This document shows, one piece after another, positions 19,617-31,785 of a stretch of 64,000 bases of DNA; position 1 is the first letter of the stretch; every line of letters begins with the position of its first letter. This stretch comes from Hippea alviniae EP5-r. GTDB lineage: Bacteria; Campylobacterota_A; Desulfurellia; Desulfurellales; Hippeaceae. The notes under the pieces were generated by a model. The model saw only the letters and a list, made by a program, of their open reading frames with translations. It ran no database searches and was not told where the DNA came from. The DNA is taken from the NCBI RefSeq assembly GCF_000420385.1, contig NZ_ATUV01000002.1, forward strand, positions 1-64,000, in the 5' to 3' direction. A program made the translations under genes and the position numbers.

Positions 19617-20032
19617 CCTTTTTTAGTTTTAGTATTTAACAGCTGCTCTTTTGTATAGATAAATTTCTCCCTATCATACTCAGCAAGTTCATATACATCC
19701 GTCATACTCAAGGCAAGTTCAGGACAGACTTCAACACACAAACCACAGAACAGACACCTTCCCAAATCTATTTCATACCCTGCAGCGTTCTTTGTGTGGT
19801 CTTCATTCTCAACAGGTGTAATTTTTATACATTTGGAAGGACAAACCCTTTCGCAAAGACCACAGTCTATACATTTTATTTTTCCGCTATCTTCGAATGT
19901 CTCAAGTTTATGCAACCATCTGCCACGCTCAGGTACTTCCAATCTCTCATCTGGATATTGGCAGGTAACTGCATGCGTGAACAGATACTTTATCGTTACG
20001 CTTAAACCTTTTCTCAAATCGTTAAATAACAT
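19613..20032 (-). CDS. nuoI: NADH-quinone oxidoreductase subunit I (2x[4Fe-4S])
   Basis: 139 residues, ferredoxin-like peripheral subunit carrying clusters N6a and N6b. Two full motifs are visible: CIDCGLCERVCPSKC and CLFCGLCVEVCPELA. The N-terminus (LRKGLSVTIKYLFTHAVTCQYP) is the usual amphipathic membrane-contact helix. Lies between nuoH and nuoJ. Confidence 0.95.
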   Translation of the reverse strand: MLFNDLRKGLSVTIKYLFTHAVTCQYPDERLEVPERGRWLHKLETFEDSGKIKCIDCGLCERVCPSKCIKITPVENEDHTKNAAGYEIDLGRCLFCGLCVEVCPELALSMTDVYELAEYDREKFIYTKEQLLNTKTKKG

Positions 20033-20044
20033 GGCGCCTTCCTC

Positions 20045-21037
20045 CTACAAAACTGGTAAACCCACTGCCAAGGCAAAACCTGTCCAAAGAATGTTCAAAA
20101 CCATTAAAGGCAGTAGGATTTTCCAGGCTATATTCATAAGCTGGTCGTATCTGTATCTTGGAAATGTTCCCCAGAACCATGTAAACATAAAAATGAAGGC
20201 TAATATCTTAATCCAATACCATACAAAGCCCGGCAGAACAGGTCCTGTCCATCCACCCAAGAACACGATACTTGCCAAAGCCGATACAACAAATATCGTA
20301 ACATACTGTCCAAAGAAAAACATACCCATCTTTAAGCCAGAAAACTCTGTCATGTGGCCTGCAACAAGCTCTGGCTCTGCTTCTGGCAAGTCAAACGGAA
20401 CCCTTGCACACGCCGCAATCATAGCTATTACAAAGGCCACAAAGGCAAAGGGCTGGTAAAAAACGAACCACAAATGTTTTTGTGCTTCCACTATTTTGTT
20501 TAAGTCCAATGAGTGTGCCATTAAAATAGGGTTCAACAAAGCCAAAGCCAAGATTGCTTCATAACTTACAACCTGTGCTGCTTCTCTCTGGGAACCTGTA
20601 AACGCATATTTACTTCCACCAGATGCTATACCTGCAGTTAAAACACCAAACGATGCAAGACCCAACATTGCAAGGATAAACAGAACATCAACATTTGAGT
20701 GGAATACACTTAAGTAAAACACTTTACCACTCGAAAGATGAATCGGCGGTCCAAACGGTATAGCTATAGCAGCTGCAAACGGTAAAGTTGCAGCTATAGC
20801 TGGAGCAAGCCAAAATAAGGGTTTATCAGCCCTATCTGGAATAACATCTTCCTTCCAAAAGCTCTTTATCGTATCAGCTATAGGCTGCAAGAGACCATGC
20901 CAGCCAACCCTCTTTGGTCCAATTCTTTGTTGCATATGACCGATAACCTTTCTCTCATACCAAGTCGCATACATAACATAAACACTCAGAACAGTAACAA
21001 CCACTATCAACTTTATTAACGCTATTAATACTTCCAT
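20045..21037 (-). CDS. nuoH: NADH-quinone oxidoreductase subunit H
   Basis: 330 residues, eight membrane helices. NuoH forms the quinone-site floor and the first half-channel. Motifs: RIGPKRVGWHGLLQPIAD near residue 38 and the acidic loop RVPFDLPEAEPELVAGHMTE. Normal length. Confidence 0.96.
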   Translation of the reverse strand: MEVLIALIKLIVVVTVLSVYVMYATWYERKVIGHMQQRIGPKRVGWHGLLQPIADTIKSFWKEDVIPDRADKPLFWLAPAIAATLPFAAAIAIPFGPPIHLSSGKVFYLSVFHSNVDVLFILAMLGLASFGVLTAGIASGGSKYAFTGSQREAAQVVSYEAILALALLNPILMAHSLDLNKIVEAQKHLWFVFYQPFAFVAFVIAMIAACARVPFDLPEAEPELVAGHMTEFSGLKMGMFFFGQYVTIFVVSALASIVFLGGWTGPVLPGFVWYWIKILAFIFMFTWFWGTFPRYRYDQLMNIAWKILLPLMVLNILWTGFALAVGLPVL

Positions 21038-21039
21038 AG

Positions 21040-23388
21040 CTACTCACCCTTCGTAATTTTTGCACTAAATAGGTTATTTAGAGACCCGCTTAGATTATAA
21101 GCGTTATAACCATCATACCACAATGGAACAGCTACATAGCCCTTAGGCATCTTCTCATCAATTTTAACCTTTAGCATCAAACTATCTTCGCCTTCTACCT
21201 TTGCTAATGAACCATCTTCTAAACCTAAGGCTTGAGCATCTTCAGGATTCATCTCAAGCAAAGGCTCTGGGGATGCAATACTTGCACCTTCTCCCAAAGA
21301 TGAGAAAATTCCAGACCTAAACTTAGAATATACAACCACTCCTTTTATATCTCCACTTACCGAGACAACAGAGTTTATATCAACATAACTATCAGCAACA
21401 CCTTCAAGCTCAAATGGGTTGCCTTCGGCTATCTTCTTTACATAGCCCATCTGCAGGTTGTATCCATACTCTTTCGAGATATCTGCAAGAATCCTATAAC
21501 CAGCAATCCTGTTTTCTTCAATGGCTTTCCTGATTGTGTTAAGCTTACCTTCAACATTTATATAATGTCCATCAACACCTGCAAACGAAGCCATCGGAAG
21601 AACAACTTTGGAATGCTTCACAGACTCGTTCTTGTATGCACCTATTAAAATTGTGTCTGCATTCTTGAATATCTTTTTTGCATCTGTATCGCTGAATAGC
21701 TCAAATAGGTCAGCTCCCAAAAGCACCAACGCCTTTACTTTTCCTTCTTCTGCTAACTTTGGCAAGTCATACAGACTAAAGCCCAACTCTGACACCTTTC
21801 CATAGACATCAAAGCCGTTGGCTGTGCCTGTATATAGAGAGCCAAATGAGTTATTGTATTTGCTTGATGCATAGAGTCTTACATTTTCACCAAACAAAAG
21901 CAGAAGGTTTGATAAAGCCAAAGCAACTTCGTTGCCGTTTGCCCTTTCTAATGCTTCTTCTCCAACAATTAGAGCAACCTTTTTAGCATCAGCTAAAGTT
22001 TTAACGGCATCTTCTGCTATCTCAACTGTGCCTTTAATATTCGTATCAACACCTTTAGCAGAAGCAAGGGCACTAAATAGACTATTCAAAAACTCAACTT
22101 CCTTACCCGGCTCATACCTTAAAGCAACGCTGCCGAGCGTGTCTATCTTTGTATCTCGCCAGTAAGCGCTTATAAGCTTTGATTTCTTAAGCAGTTTTAC
22201 ATTTCTTGTTATCTGCCAATCGAGTCTCGGCATCTCATTGGCAACATCACCACCAAAGGCAAGTATTACATCGCAATCTTCCATATCCCTTACATTGTTA
22301 AATGGAGCCACACTTTTCGGCAAAACCCTGTAAAGCTTGGCTATGTGGGTTGATGCCACAGAATCAATATTGTTTGTCTTCAATGCGTTATTAAAGAACC
22401 TCTTAAGTGCATACTGGTCTTCAATCGTTTCCCTTCCACCACATACAGCAGCTATCTCTTCAGGCTTGTAAGCCTTTAGAATATTGGCTGCTTCTCTAAC
22501 TGCATCTTCATAAAGAACTTCCTTCCCTCTAATATGAGCAGCAGATATAAGATTTTTTCTCTCTACCACAGAATAGTTGAACCTACCAAGATTACACAAA
22601 TTTGCCATGTTTGGCGTGTAATCTTCACTTGTAACTCTTAAAACCTTGTTATCTTTTACATTCAAGTCCATCTGACAGCCAGATGAACAGAACTGACAGG
22701 TTGTTCTAATTTTCTCCATTTCCCACGGGCGAGCTTTATACTTAAACAGCTTACTACTCATTGCACCCGTAGGACAGATGCTCACACACTGACCACAGAA
22801 TTCGCATTCTAAAGGCTTACCATCTGTAGTATCTATCTCTTTTCCACCCCAATCCTTCTTTACAAGCTTTAGAATGCCGAAGTTTACAACCTTATCACAT
22901 ATCGTAACACATCTTCTACACTGAATACATAAGTTGGCATCATGATGAATAATTCTCCACTCGTGATGAACTGTTCTATTTGGAACAGTTAAAGGATCAG
23001 CTTCTTCTTCGAGTGGATTGCTCGTAATATTCAAATCGTAGTTTACATCCTGAAGGTCGCACTCACCGCTTTTATCACAAACACCGCACTGAAGTGGATG
23101 GAACTTATCCCACTCCCAAACAATCTTGTTTCTTGCTTCTATAACCTTTTCTGAGTCTGTTAATACTTCCATGCCGTCTTTAACCTTAACGGCACAAGAG
23201 AGCATGGGCTTTTTCATACCCACTATCTCAACAACGCATACACGGCAAGCACCTATAGCACCAAACCTGTCAGAATAACAGATGGCAGGGATATATATGC
23301 CGTTTCTTCGTGCCACCTGCAAAATTGTTTCATCTTTGCTTGCTTCATACTCTTTTCCATTTATCTTTATTTTTACAGTATCAGCCAT
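21040..23388 (-). CDS. nuoG: NADH-quinone oxidoreductase subunit G
   Basis: 782 residues, the large iron-sulfur subunit. In order: [2Fe-2S] N1b ligands (CYSDRFGAIGACRVC ... C), the His-liganded cluster motif HPLQCGVCDKSGEC, two ferredoxin-type motifs (CIQCRRCVTIC and CEFCGQCVSICP), the N7-type motif CQFCSSGC with a distant fourth Cys, then a molybdopterin-oxidoreductase-like domain. It follows nuoD by 12 bp; nuoE and nuoF, which normally sit between D and G, are absent. With no NADH module, NuoG is the likely entry point for electrons, probably from ferredoxin or an unidentified partner. Confidence 0.92.
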   Translation of the reverse strand: MADTVKIKINGKEYEASKDETILQVARRNGIYIPAICYSDRFGAIGACRVCVVEIVGMKKPMLSCAVKVKDGMEVLTDSEKVIEARNKIVWEWDKFHPLQCGVCDKSGECDLQDVNYDLNITSNPLEEEADPLTVPNRTVHHEWRIIHHDANLCIQCRRCVTICDKVVNFGILKLVKKDWGGKEIDTTDGKPLECEFCGQCVSICPTGAMSSKLFKYKARPWEMEKIRTTCQFCSSGCQMDLNVKDNKVLRVTSEDYTPNMANLCNLGRFNYSVVERKNLISAAHIRGKEVLYEDAVREAANILKAYKPEEIAAVCGGRETIEDQYALKRFFNNALKTNNIDSVASTHIAKLYRVLPKSVAPFNNVRDMEDCDVILAFGGDVANEMPRLDWQITRNVKLLKKSKLISAYWRDTKIDTLGSVALRYEPGKEVEFLNSLFSALASAKGVDTNIKGTVEIAEDAVKTLADAKKVALIVGEEALERANGNEVALALSNLLLLFGENVRLYASSKYNNSFGSLYTGTANGFDVYGKVSELGFSLYDLPKLAEEGKVKALVLLGADLFELFSDTDAKKIFKNADTILIGAYKNESVKHSKVVLPMASFAGVDGHYINVEGKLNTIRKAIEENRIAGYRILADISKEYGYNLQMGYVKKIAEGNPFELEGVADSYVDINSVVSVSGDIKGVVVYSKFRSGIFSSLGEGASIASPEPLLEMNPEDAQALGLEDGSLAKVEGEDSLMLKVKIDEKMPKGYVAVPLWYDGYNAYNLSGSLNNLFSAKITKGE

Positions 23389-23400
23389 ATCCTACACCCC

Positions 23401-24597
23401 TTATCTATCGCATTCGCCGAACACGAAGTCCAAGCTACCGATTACCGAGATAATATCCGCTATCAACCCACCCTTAACCATCTTTGGCATAGCACTAATG
23501 TTGATAAAGGATGGTGCTCTTATCTTTAACCTGTAAGGCTTGCCTTCACCCGTTGAATAGATATAGAAGCCAAGTTCTCCCTTTGGATTCTCAGCACCAA
23601 AATAGACTTCACCCGCAGGAGCCTTAATTCCTTTTACAACCTTTACAAAGTGCTTCATTAAGGCGTAGTTGTTCATCATCAGTCTCTCTTTTGGCTCCCA
23701 CACATACTGTGGAGCATCAATCATCGCAGGTCCAGAAGGTATTTTTTCGATACACTGCTCAAGAATTCTGTTAGATTGCAGCATCTCATCCATTCTCACA
23801 AGGTATCTTGCATATACATCACCATCATCATAGACTGGAACTTCAAAATTCAGTTCAGGATAAACCAAATAAGGCATATCCCTTCTTAAGTCCCAATCTA
23901 CACCGCTTCCCCTTGTGCATGGACCTGCTATACCGTAATTAATAGCATCTTCCTTAGAAATATATCCAACACCTTTGGTTCTCTTCAGCCAAATCCTATT
24001 TTTGGTAAGAAGAGTATGATACTCTTTTAATTTTTTCGGGAAGAGTTTTACAAACTCACTCAGTTTCTCCATAAAGCCATTAGGCAAATCCCTTGCAACA
24101 CCACCTATTCTTATATAGTTGTAAGTAAGCCTGTTTCCGCAAGCCATCTCATACATATCAAGTATGTATTCCCTTTCACGGAAACAGTAAAGGAATACAG
24201 TCATAGCACCGATATCAAGGGCGTGTGTTGCAAGCCAAACAAGGTGTGATGCTATTCTGCCAAGCTCAGCCATTATAACCCTTATATATTGGGCTCTTTC
24301 TGGGATATCTTTATCTATCCCCAAGAGCTTTTCGACAGCCATGGCATAAGCCAAGTTGTTGTTCATGGCTGCCAAATAGTCAAGCCTATCCGTATAAGGG
24401 TTAAACTGTTGATAGGTCATGTATTCGGCTAATTTTTCTATACCTCTATGCAAGAAACCAACTTGGGGGTCGGAGTCAACAATTCTCTCACCATCCAGCT
24501 TAACGACATATCTCAAAACGCCGTGCGTTGCTGGATGCTGCGGACCAACATTGATTACGACTTCTCTCTCGTTATTAACTTCATAAGTTTTATTCAT
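23401..24597 (-). CDS. nuoD: NADH-quinone oxidoreductase subunit D
   Basis: 398 residues, the quinone-site subunit homologous to the hydrogenase large subunit. Motifs: NVGPQHPATHGVLRYVVKL near residue 16, VGFLHRGIEKLAEYMTY, and the C-terminal DFVFGECDR. The quinone-binding His and Tyr regions are intact, unlike the paralogue at 52348-53574. Confidence 0.96.
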   Translation of the reverse strand: MNKTYEVNNEREVVINVGPQHPATHGVLRYVVKLDGERIVDSDPQVGFLHRGIEKLAEYMTYQQFNPYTDRLDYLAAMNNNLAYAMAVEKLLGIDKDIPERAQYIRVIMAELGRIASHLVWLATHALDIGAMTVFLYCFREREYILDMYEMACGNRLTYNYIRIGGVARDLPNGFMEKLSEFVKLFPKKLKEYHTLLTKNRIWLKRTKGVGYISKEDAINYGIAGPCTRGSGVDWDLRRDMPYLVYPELNFEVPVYDDGDVYARYLVRMDEMLQSNRILEQCIEKIPSGPAMIDAPQYVWEPKERLMMNNYALMKHFVKVVKGIKAPAGEVYFGAENPKGELGFYIYSTGEGKPYRLKIRAPSFINISAMPKMVKGGLIADIISVIGSLDFVFGECDR

Positions 24598-24614
24598 TTT
24601 ACATACTCCTTAAG

Positions 24615-25145
24615 TTAAGGCATCCTTGTGTGTCTTGGTTTTTTAATTTGACCTTCGGGAAGATGCTTATCAAGCCACAAATCATCTTCAGGTTTACCTT
24701 TAAGCGGATAATCCTTTCTCAAAGGATAACCTTCCCAATCTTCTGGCATCAATATCCTTCTTAAGTCTGGATGATTGTTAAACTTTATACCAAACATGTC
24801 GTATGTCTCTCTCTCATCCCAGTTAGCAGAATGCCAAATAGAAACAACGCTATCAACAGGTTCATCTTCCTTTGTTCTCGTTTTAACTCTCATAATCATT
24901 TTATGCGGTATAGACCTTATCTCATAAACCAAATCGAATCTCTCTTCCCTTTCAGGAAAATCAACGGCTGTCATCATTACAAGATAATCAAATTGTAATT
25001 CTGGGTCGTCATGCAAAAACTTCATAAGCTCAACAAGCTTCTCCTTTTTAATCGTCACGGAGAGCTCATCTCTAAAGGTGTCATGCTCTATGATGTAATC
25101 CCCAAATTTTGATTTTATCTTCTCAAACAACTCCTCGTTAGTCAT
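24615..25145 (-). CDS. nuoC: NADH-quinone oxidoreductase subunit C
   Basis: 176 residues, 30-kDa-type subunit. The signature [19 protein letters not shown] is followed by [20 protein letters not shown] near residue 125. Separate from nuoD (not fused). Confidence 0.94.
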   Translation of the reverse strand: MTNEELFEKIKSKFGDYIIEHDTFRDELSVTIKKEKLVELMKFLHDDPELQFDYLVMMTAVDFPEREERFDLVYEIRSIPHKMIMRVKTRTKEDEPVDSVVSIWHSANWDERETYDMFGIKFNNHPDLRRILMPEDWEGYPLRKDYPLKGKPEDDLWLDKHLPEGQIKKPRHTRMP

Positions 25146-25160
25146 AGAATCTCTCCTTTT

Positions 25161-25622
25161 TTAGGCTTTCATTGAGCCTTCTCTTCTGATCTTCTCCTGA
25201 AGCTTCATAATTCCATACAACAGACCTTCTGGTCTTGGTGGACATCCAGGCACATATACATCGACAGGCATGATAGTATCCACACCCTGAACAACGCTGT
25301 AGGTATCAAACATTCCACCTGTATTAGCACAAGAACCCATAGAAATAACCCACTTTGGGTGTGGCATCTGGTCGTAAACCTTTCTTGCTGCTATAGCCAT
25401 CTTTTTCGTCAATGTTCCTGCAATTATCATAATGTCGGAATGCCTTGGAGACGCTCTAAAAACAACACCAAACCTATCAAGGTCAAAACGAGATGCACCT
25501 GTTGCCATCATCTCAATAGCACAGCAGGCAAGACCAAATGTCATAGGCCACAAAGAAGAGTATCTTGCCCAACTAACAAGCTTGTCCAACTTCGTCGTTA
25601 TCCAAGGATTCTCTACTCCCAT
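25161..25622 (-). CDS. nuoB: NADH-quinone oxidoreductase subunit B
   Basis: 153 residues, carries the terminal [4Fe-4S] cluster N2 that reduces quinone. All four ligands are visible: tandem Cys in [10 protein letters not shown], then GSCANTGG and VPGCPPRPE. It is the right comparison for the cysteine-free paralogue at 51888-52367. Overlaps nuoA by 10 bp. Confidence 0.96.
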   Translation of the reverse strand: MGVENPWITTKLDKLVSWARYSSLWPMTFGLACCAIEMMATGASRFDLDRFGVVFRASPRHSDIMIIAGTLTKKMAIAARKVYDQMPHPKWVISMGSCANTGGMFDTYSVVQGVDTIMPVDVYVPGCPPRPEGLLYGIMKLQEKIRREGSMKA

Positions 25623-25963
25623 TCCAGTGCTCCTTTCTTATAAGCATAAATCCAGCCCACAAAAACCATTACAACAAACAGACCCATCTCAATGACCCCA
25701 AGGATACCCAACTGTTTAAAGTCAACAGCCCACGGATACATGAATACCGCTTCTATATCGAACAGTGTGAACATGATAGCAATGATATAGAAACGGATAT
25801 TCATGTGTCTGAGTTCGGATACCATAGGATATCCGCACTCATACAGGTCAAACTTTTCAGGGTAATATTCCTTGGGGGCCAAATACTTAGAAACAGCCAA
25901 CATCGCAAAGAAGATGATAAACAAGACAATAACTGAAATAAACGCAATAAGCCAGTTAGTCAT
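25613..25963 (-). CDS. nuoA: NADH-quinone oxidoreductase subunit A
   Basis: 116 residues, three membrane helices. The conserved first loop [14 protein letters not shown] contains the Cys that lies near the quinone site. First gene of the nuo operon, preceded by a purine-rich AGGGGG ribosome binding site. Confidence 0.95.
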   Translation of the reverse strand: MTNWLIAFISVIVLFIIFFAMLAVSKYLAPKEYYPEKFDLYECGYPMVSELRHMNIRFYIIAIMFTLFDIEAVFMYPWAVDFKQLGILGVIEMGLFVVMVFVGWIYAYKKGALEWE

Positions 25964-26006
25964 ACTCCGACCCCCTTAGCATTATTTTACTTCTAACCCG
26001 TGCAAA

Positions 26007-26034
26007 ATTTTACATTAAACAGTTCAACTGTCAA
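26007..26034 (-). promoter_or_regulatory. Promoter of the nuo operon
   Basis: Minus strand TTGACA (26034-26029), 16 bp, TAAAAT (26012-26007), about 40 bp upstream of nuoA. A terminator for the preceding nfn genes lies just upstream, so nuo is an independent unit. Confidence 0.65.
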
Positions 26035-26084
26035 CAGTAAAAATTATGAACAATTAAATACCAAATAACCTTTAACCAATAACT

Positions 26085-26121
26085 ATAAAAATTAAGAGGG
26101 TGTTAGGTTATACTAACACCC
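26085..26121 (-). terminator. Rho-independent terminator after nfnB
   Basis: Minus strand: perfect 9-bp stem GGGTGTTAG/CTAACACCC (26121-26113 with 26106-26098), 6-nt loop, followed by TCTTAATTTTTATAG. Ends the nfnAB unit before the nuo promoter. Confidence 0.8.
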
Positions 26122-26134
26122 CTTGTTTCTATTT

Positions 26135-28395
<2,261 letters not shown>

Positions 28396-28435
28396 TAAAA
28401 ACCTCCTAAAACCTTATTTTCAGAATAAATCTCCG

Positions 28436-29005
28436 TCAAAATTTCAAAGATATCGTGCCTAAATACGAGCTAACAACAAGAATAGGGTTTTTACAGTTGT
28501 TCTTATTAAACTTAACGATATACTCCCTATACCATCTATCATTACCTATACTATAAAGCCAACTTGCTCGCCAATCACTTTTTTCTATATAATCAATAGA
28601 AACAGGCTTCAAAATATTCCCACAGGCAGATAGATATACAAGCCAAAACGAGTTTTTATCTTCAAGATTGTTTAAATCCATATCGGGCGTATAAAAAGCC
28701 ACATAATAGACATCGTAATTCTCAAGCTCTCTGTAAATATCGCTATATCTTGAAGGAGATTTTCCTTTTAGATGAGACATTACATCGATATATTCGCTCA
28801 TGAGTTTTTTGTCAAACCTTGTGGCTGCAATCTTTGCAATCGTTGAGAAGTCTCTATACAGCGTATAACTTCTTGTATGCTTTTCTAAATCCTGCATATA
28901 TCTATCCTGATAATGCGTAAAACCAAGCCTTTCTAAGGATCTATTGACAGAAGTGCAGCCATACAAAAACAAAAAACCCATCAACAAAACAACTATCTTC
29001 TTCAT
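28436..29005 (-). CDS. Lipoprotein of unknown function
   Basis: 189 residues. An N-terminal lipoprotein signal with LYGC (Cys17) is followed by a mixed alpha/beta sequence with many Tyr and Arg residues and no motif I recognise. It overlaps the TPR gene by 4 bp, so the two are translationally coupled and may act together. It is the last gene of the long cheB-aroB string; no terminator is visible before nfnA, 40 bp further on. Confidence 0.65.
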   Translation of the reverse strand: MKKIVVLLMGFLFLYGCTSVNRSLERLGFTHYQDRYMQDLEKHTRSYTLYRDFSTIAKIAATRFDKKLMSEYIDVMSHLKGKSPSRYSDIYRELENYDVYYVAFYTPDMDLNNLEDKNSFWLVYLSACGNILKPVSIDYIEKSDWRASWLYSIGNDRWYREYIVKFNKNNCKNPILVVSSYLGTISLKF

Positions 29006-29667
29006 TTCTCACCTTCCAAACCCGACTCGTTAAGCAGTCTATCAAGTGACTCTTTTGCTTCAATATTATCGGGTTCTTTTTTAAGAATCTTTTTGTAAAT
29101 CTCTATGGCATCGTTTATGTATCCCTGCTTCTCATACAGCTTTGCCATTGTTATAGTGGCTTCTTCGTCATCATCGGACTCTTCTTCAAGCTCTATCTCG
29201 GGTATCTCTTCTTTCTCTTCACTTATCTCTTCAACAAGCTCACTCAAATCTTCTTCATCTGGCTTAATCTTGCCTGCAAGCTCTATCATCTTTGACTTAT
29301 ACTCTTCCTTATCTTCCAAAAGCAGCAATCTCTCATAAATCTTGCCTGCAAGCTCCAACTTGCCTGCCTTCTCATAACATTCAGCAAGCAGTTTTAAAGC
29401 TTCTGTATTGTTCCTTTGAATATTTGCTGCCGTCTCAAGATAGGCAAGGGCAGCTTCGTAATTCTTCTCCATCATTAGAATCTTACCAACCAAAAGCAGA
29501 GCAAGTGCATATCTTGGATATGCCTTCAACCCTTCTATAAGAATCTGATAAGCCTTGTCATACTCCTTGTTTCTAAAATAGAGCAAGGCTATTGGATAGA
29601 AATATAAACTCTTGCTTTTATGCTTCTCATAGTAAGTTTCTAACTTTTGAATTAACTTCTTATTCAT
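29002..29667 (-). CDS. TPR-repeat cytoplasmic protein
   Basis: 221 residues, no signal peptide. Tandem TPR helices cover residues ~17-125, then an acidic low-complexity linker (~137-167, very rich in Glu/Asp), then one more TPR unit (AKLYEKQGYINDAIEIYKKI). This is probably a scaffold for protein-protein contacts; the partner is unknown. It overlaps aroB by 8 bp and the lipoprotein gene by 4 bp. Confidence 0.7.
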   Translation of the reverse strand: MNKKLIQKLETYYEKHKSKSLYFYPIALLYFRNKEYDKAYQILIEGLKAYPRYALALLLVGKILMMEKNYEAALAYLETAANIQRNNTEALKLLAECYEKAGKLELAGKIYERLLLLEDKEEYKSKMIELAGKIKPDEEDLSELVEEISEEKEEIPEIELEEESDDDEEATITMAKLYEKQGYINDAIEIYKKILKKEPDNIEAKESLDRLLNESGLEGEK

Positions 29668-30727
29668 TTGCTCCTATAACTTCTTCAACAACTTTTCTTG
29701 CTATACCGTCGGTGATTATAGAATTACCTATACCAACTGTCAAGACAAAACGCAAAACGCCGTCTCTGTTTTTCTTATCTTTAAGCATAATCTCGTAAAC
29801 TTGCTCTGGTTTAATGTGAAAATCAACTTGAACGGGCAAACCCAAAGAACTAAGAAGAGACTTTAACCTGTCCGATTCATCTCTGCTCATATAACCCAAC
29901 TTTTCAGCTAACCTTGAAGCCATAACCATACCTATACTTACGGCTTCGCCATGTAAATACCTTTTATAATTCGTGATACTCTCTATGGCATGAGCAAATG
30001 TATGGCCAAAGTTAAGCAGAGCCCTTATGTTTTTCTCCTTCTCATCTTCAACAACTATCTCAACCTTGTTTTTTATGCTCCTTTCAACAACAAACTGTAA
30101 ACTATCCAAATCCCTATTTTTCAAAGCATCAACGCTGTTTTCCAAAAACTCAAACAGCTTCTTATCCCTTATCATGCCGTATTTAACAACTTCAGCAAAA
30201 GCAGATAGATACTCCCTTTCGGGCAAAGTTTTTAAGAAGCCAACATCAACAAAAACAGCTTCGGGCTGATAAAAACTGCCAACAATATTTTTATAGCCAC
30301 CGTAATTTATTCCCGTCTTTCCACCAATTGAGCTATCAACCATCGCAAGAAGGGAAGTAGGTAGTTGAACGAGTTTTGCTCCACGCATATATGTTGCTGC
30401 AGCAAACCCAACTATATCACCAACAACACCACCGCCAAATGCCAAAATAAGAGAGTGCCTATCTGCAGACTTATCAAGCAAAAAGTCGTAAATTTTCATC
30501 AGCGTATTTATATTTTTGCTCTCTTCACCTGCCTCAAAAACAAAGAGATGCTGGCTTAACTCATTAAGAAAATCCCTATAAAAAGAGAAAAGATTACTGT
30601 CTGTAATCACAAAAACCCTTTTATCCCTTATGAACTCTATTATTTCATCTTTCAAATTCTCACCAACAAAAACGCTATATTTTGGATTTACATTTACAGC
30701 TATCTGTCTAATATCTCCTGTCTGCAT
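29660..30727 (-). CDS. aroB: 3-dehydroquinate synthase
   Basis: 355 residues, full length. It converts DAHP to 3-dehydroquinate, the second step of the shikimate pathway, using NAD and a divalent metal. Motifs: LAFGGGVVGDIVGFAAATYMRG (start near residue 92, abbreviated), PTSLLAMVDSSIGGKTGIN, and the metal ligands in NFGHTFAHAIE and HGEAVSIGM. It supplies chorismate for the trp operon in this window. Overlaps the upstream gene by 28 bp. Confidence 0.96.
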   Translation of the reverse strand: MQTGDIRQIAVNVNPKYSVFVGENLKDEIIEFIRDKRVFVITDSNLFSFYRDFLNELSQHLFVFEAGEESKNINTLMKIYDFLLDKSADRHSLILAFGGGVVGDIVGFAAATYMRGAKLVQLPTSLLAMVDSSIGGKTGINYGGYKNIVGSFYQPEAVFVDVGFLKTLPEREYLSAFAEVVKYGMIRDKKLFEFLENSVDALKNRDLDSLQFVVERSIKNKVEIVVEDEKEKNIRALLNFGHTFAHAIESITNYKRYLHGEAVSIGMVMASRLAEKLGYMSRDESDRLKSLLSSLGLPVQVDFHIKPEQVYEIMLKDKKNRDGVLRFVLTVGIGNSIITDGIARKVVEEVIGANE

Positions 30728-31785
30728 CTATTCAACTCCCTATATCCAACCATTCTGTATTCAATCACAGCCTTTGCCGTATCGTCAAAGAACAACAGAT
30801 GACCTATAAGAAGATTTATATCCTTTGCATCCGTTATACTCTTGTTGTTGAAATAGTAATCTTTTAATAGTTTTCCTATATCATATCCAACAGCAGAGAT
30901 GAATGTTGGGTCTTTAAAGAATGTCTCCCTGTAATCGTTAAGAAACTTCTCTGCAAGACTATTCGACTGACACATATAGTATGGCGTTATAAACCTAAGC
31001 GATTTCCTTACAGCAATACTCAAATCAAACAAACTCTTTTTTGACTGAAGATTGACAGATAAAATCCTTAATGGATGAACATCGTAATAATCAAGCAAAC
31101 TAACAAGATGAACAAACATCTTCTGTGGAGCAAAAACAACGAGCGTATCAACATTCAAAGAGTGCTCAAAAACCTTGCCCTTCGTAAGCCCAGAGATTTT
31201 TTTAACCTTAACAATACCAAACAACTCCCTTAAAAATGAGTCCATAACTTCATACAAAGATGGAATGCCCGATGATACAAAAACAGACTTCCCGCATTTC
31301 AAAAGCGTATCAACAAATGCATCTTTGTCTACCGTATCAACCTTATCAAAAGAGTAAAGCACACCTATACTGCCACTGTCTATATTGCAAACATACTCTG
31401 CAAGCTGTTTTGATGCAAGTGTAGGGTTATATCCGTAATAGGCAACATTGGAACAGTTATCGTCATCTTTTGCCAAAGGTAAAATAACAAGAACTGGCTT
31501 ATTGCAGTATTTTCCAAGAAGTTTATCGACATTCGACTTCGAAAAAGGACCAACTATAGCCACAGGATTAATCTTTTTCAACTCACTCAAAAAATCGCTA
31601 TTGCTGTCTATCTTCACCAAATTAACAAACGAAGGCAGAGAGAGACTTAAACCGTTGTAAAGCTCTTCAGAAAACGAAGAGAGACTCCCGCCAAAAGGCG
31701 CAACAACCACAACCGACAAATTGGAAGCATAAGAGTTTAGAATAAAAACAAAAAGGAAAACAAAAACAGCACATAACTTCTTCAT
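30700..31785 (-). CDS. Periplasmic-binding-protein-fold protein (LivK/LpoA-like)
   Basis: 361 residues with a Sec signal peptide (first ~20 residues, ending around NSYA). The rest looks like a type I periplasmic-binding fold: VVVVAPFGGSLSSFSEELYNGL, then NPVAIVGPFSKSNVDKLL and NVAYYGYNPTLASKQLAEYV, as in Leu/Ile/Val-binding proteins and penicillin-binding-protein activators. No ABC permease genes are nearby, so a regulatory or envelope role is as likely as transport. Overlaps the UDG gene by 4 bp. Confidence 0.6.
   Translation of the reverse strand: MKKLCAVFVFLFVFILNSYASNLSVVVVAPFGGSLSSFSEELYNGLSLSLPSFVNLVKIDSNSDFLSELKKINPVAIVGPFSKSNVDKLLGKYCNKPVLVILPLAKDDDNCSNVAYYGYNPTLASKQLAEYVCNIDSGSIGVLYSFDKVDTVDKDAFVDTLLKCGKSVFVSSGIPSLYEVMDSFLRELFGIVKVKKISGLTKGKVFEHSLNVDTLVVFAPQKMFVHLVSLLDYYDVHPLRILSVNLQSKKSLFDLSIAVRKSLRFITPYYMCQSNSLAEKFLNDYRETFFKDPTFISAVGYDIGKLLKDYYFNNKSITDAKDINLLIGHLLFFDDTAKAVIEYRMVGYRELNRCRQEILDR

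Noticed and set aside
23389-23400. Possible remnant of nuoE or nuoF between nuoD and nuoG
   Set aside because: Only 12 bp separate the two genes; nothing can be encoded there.
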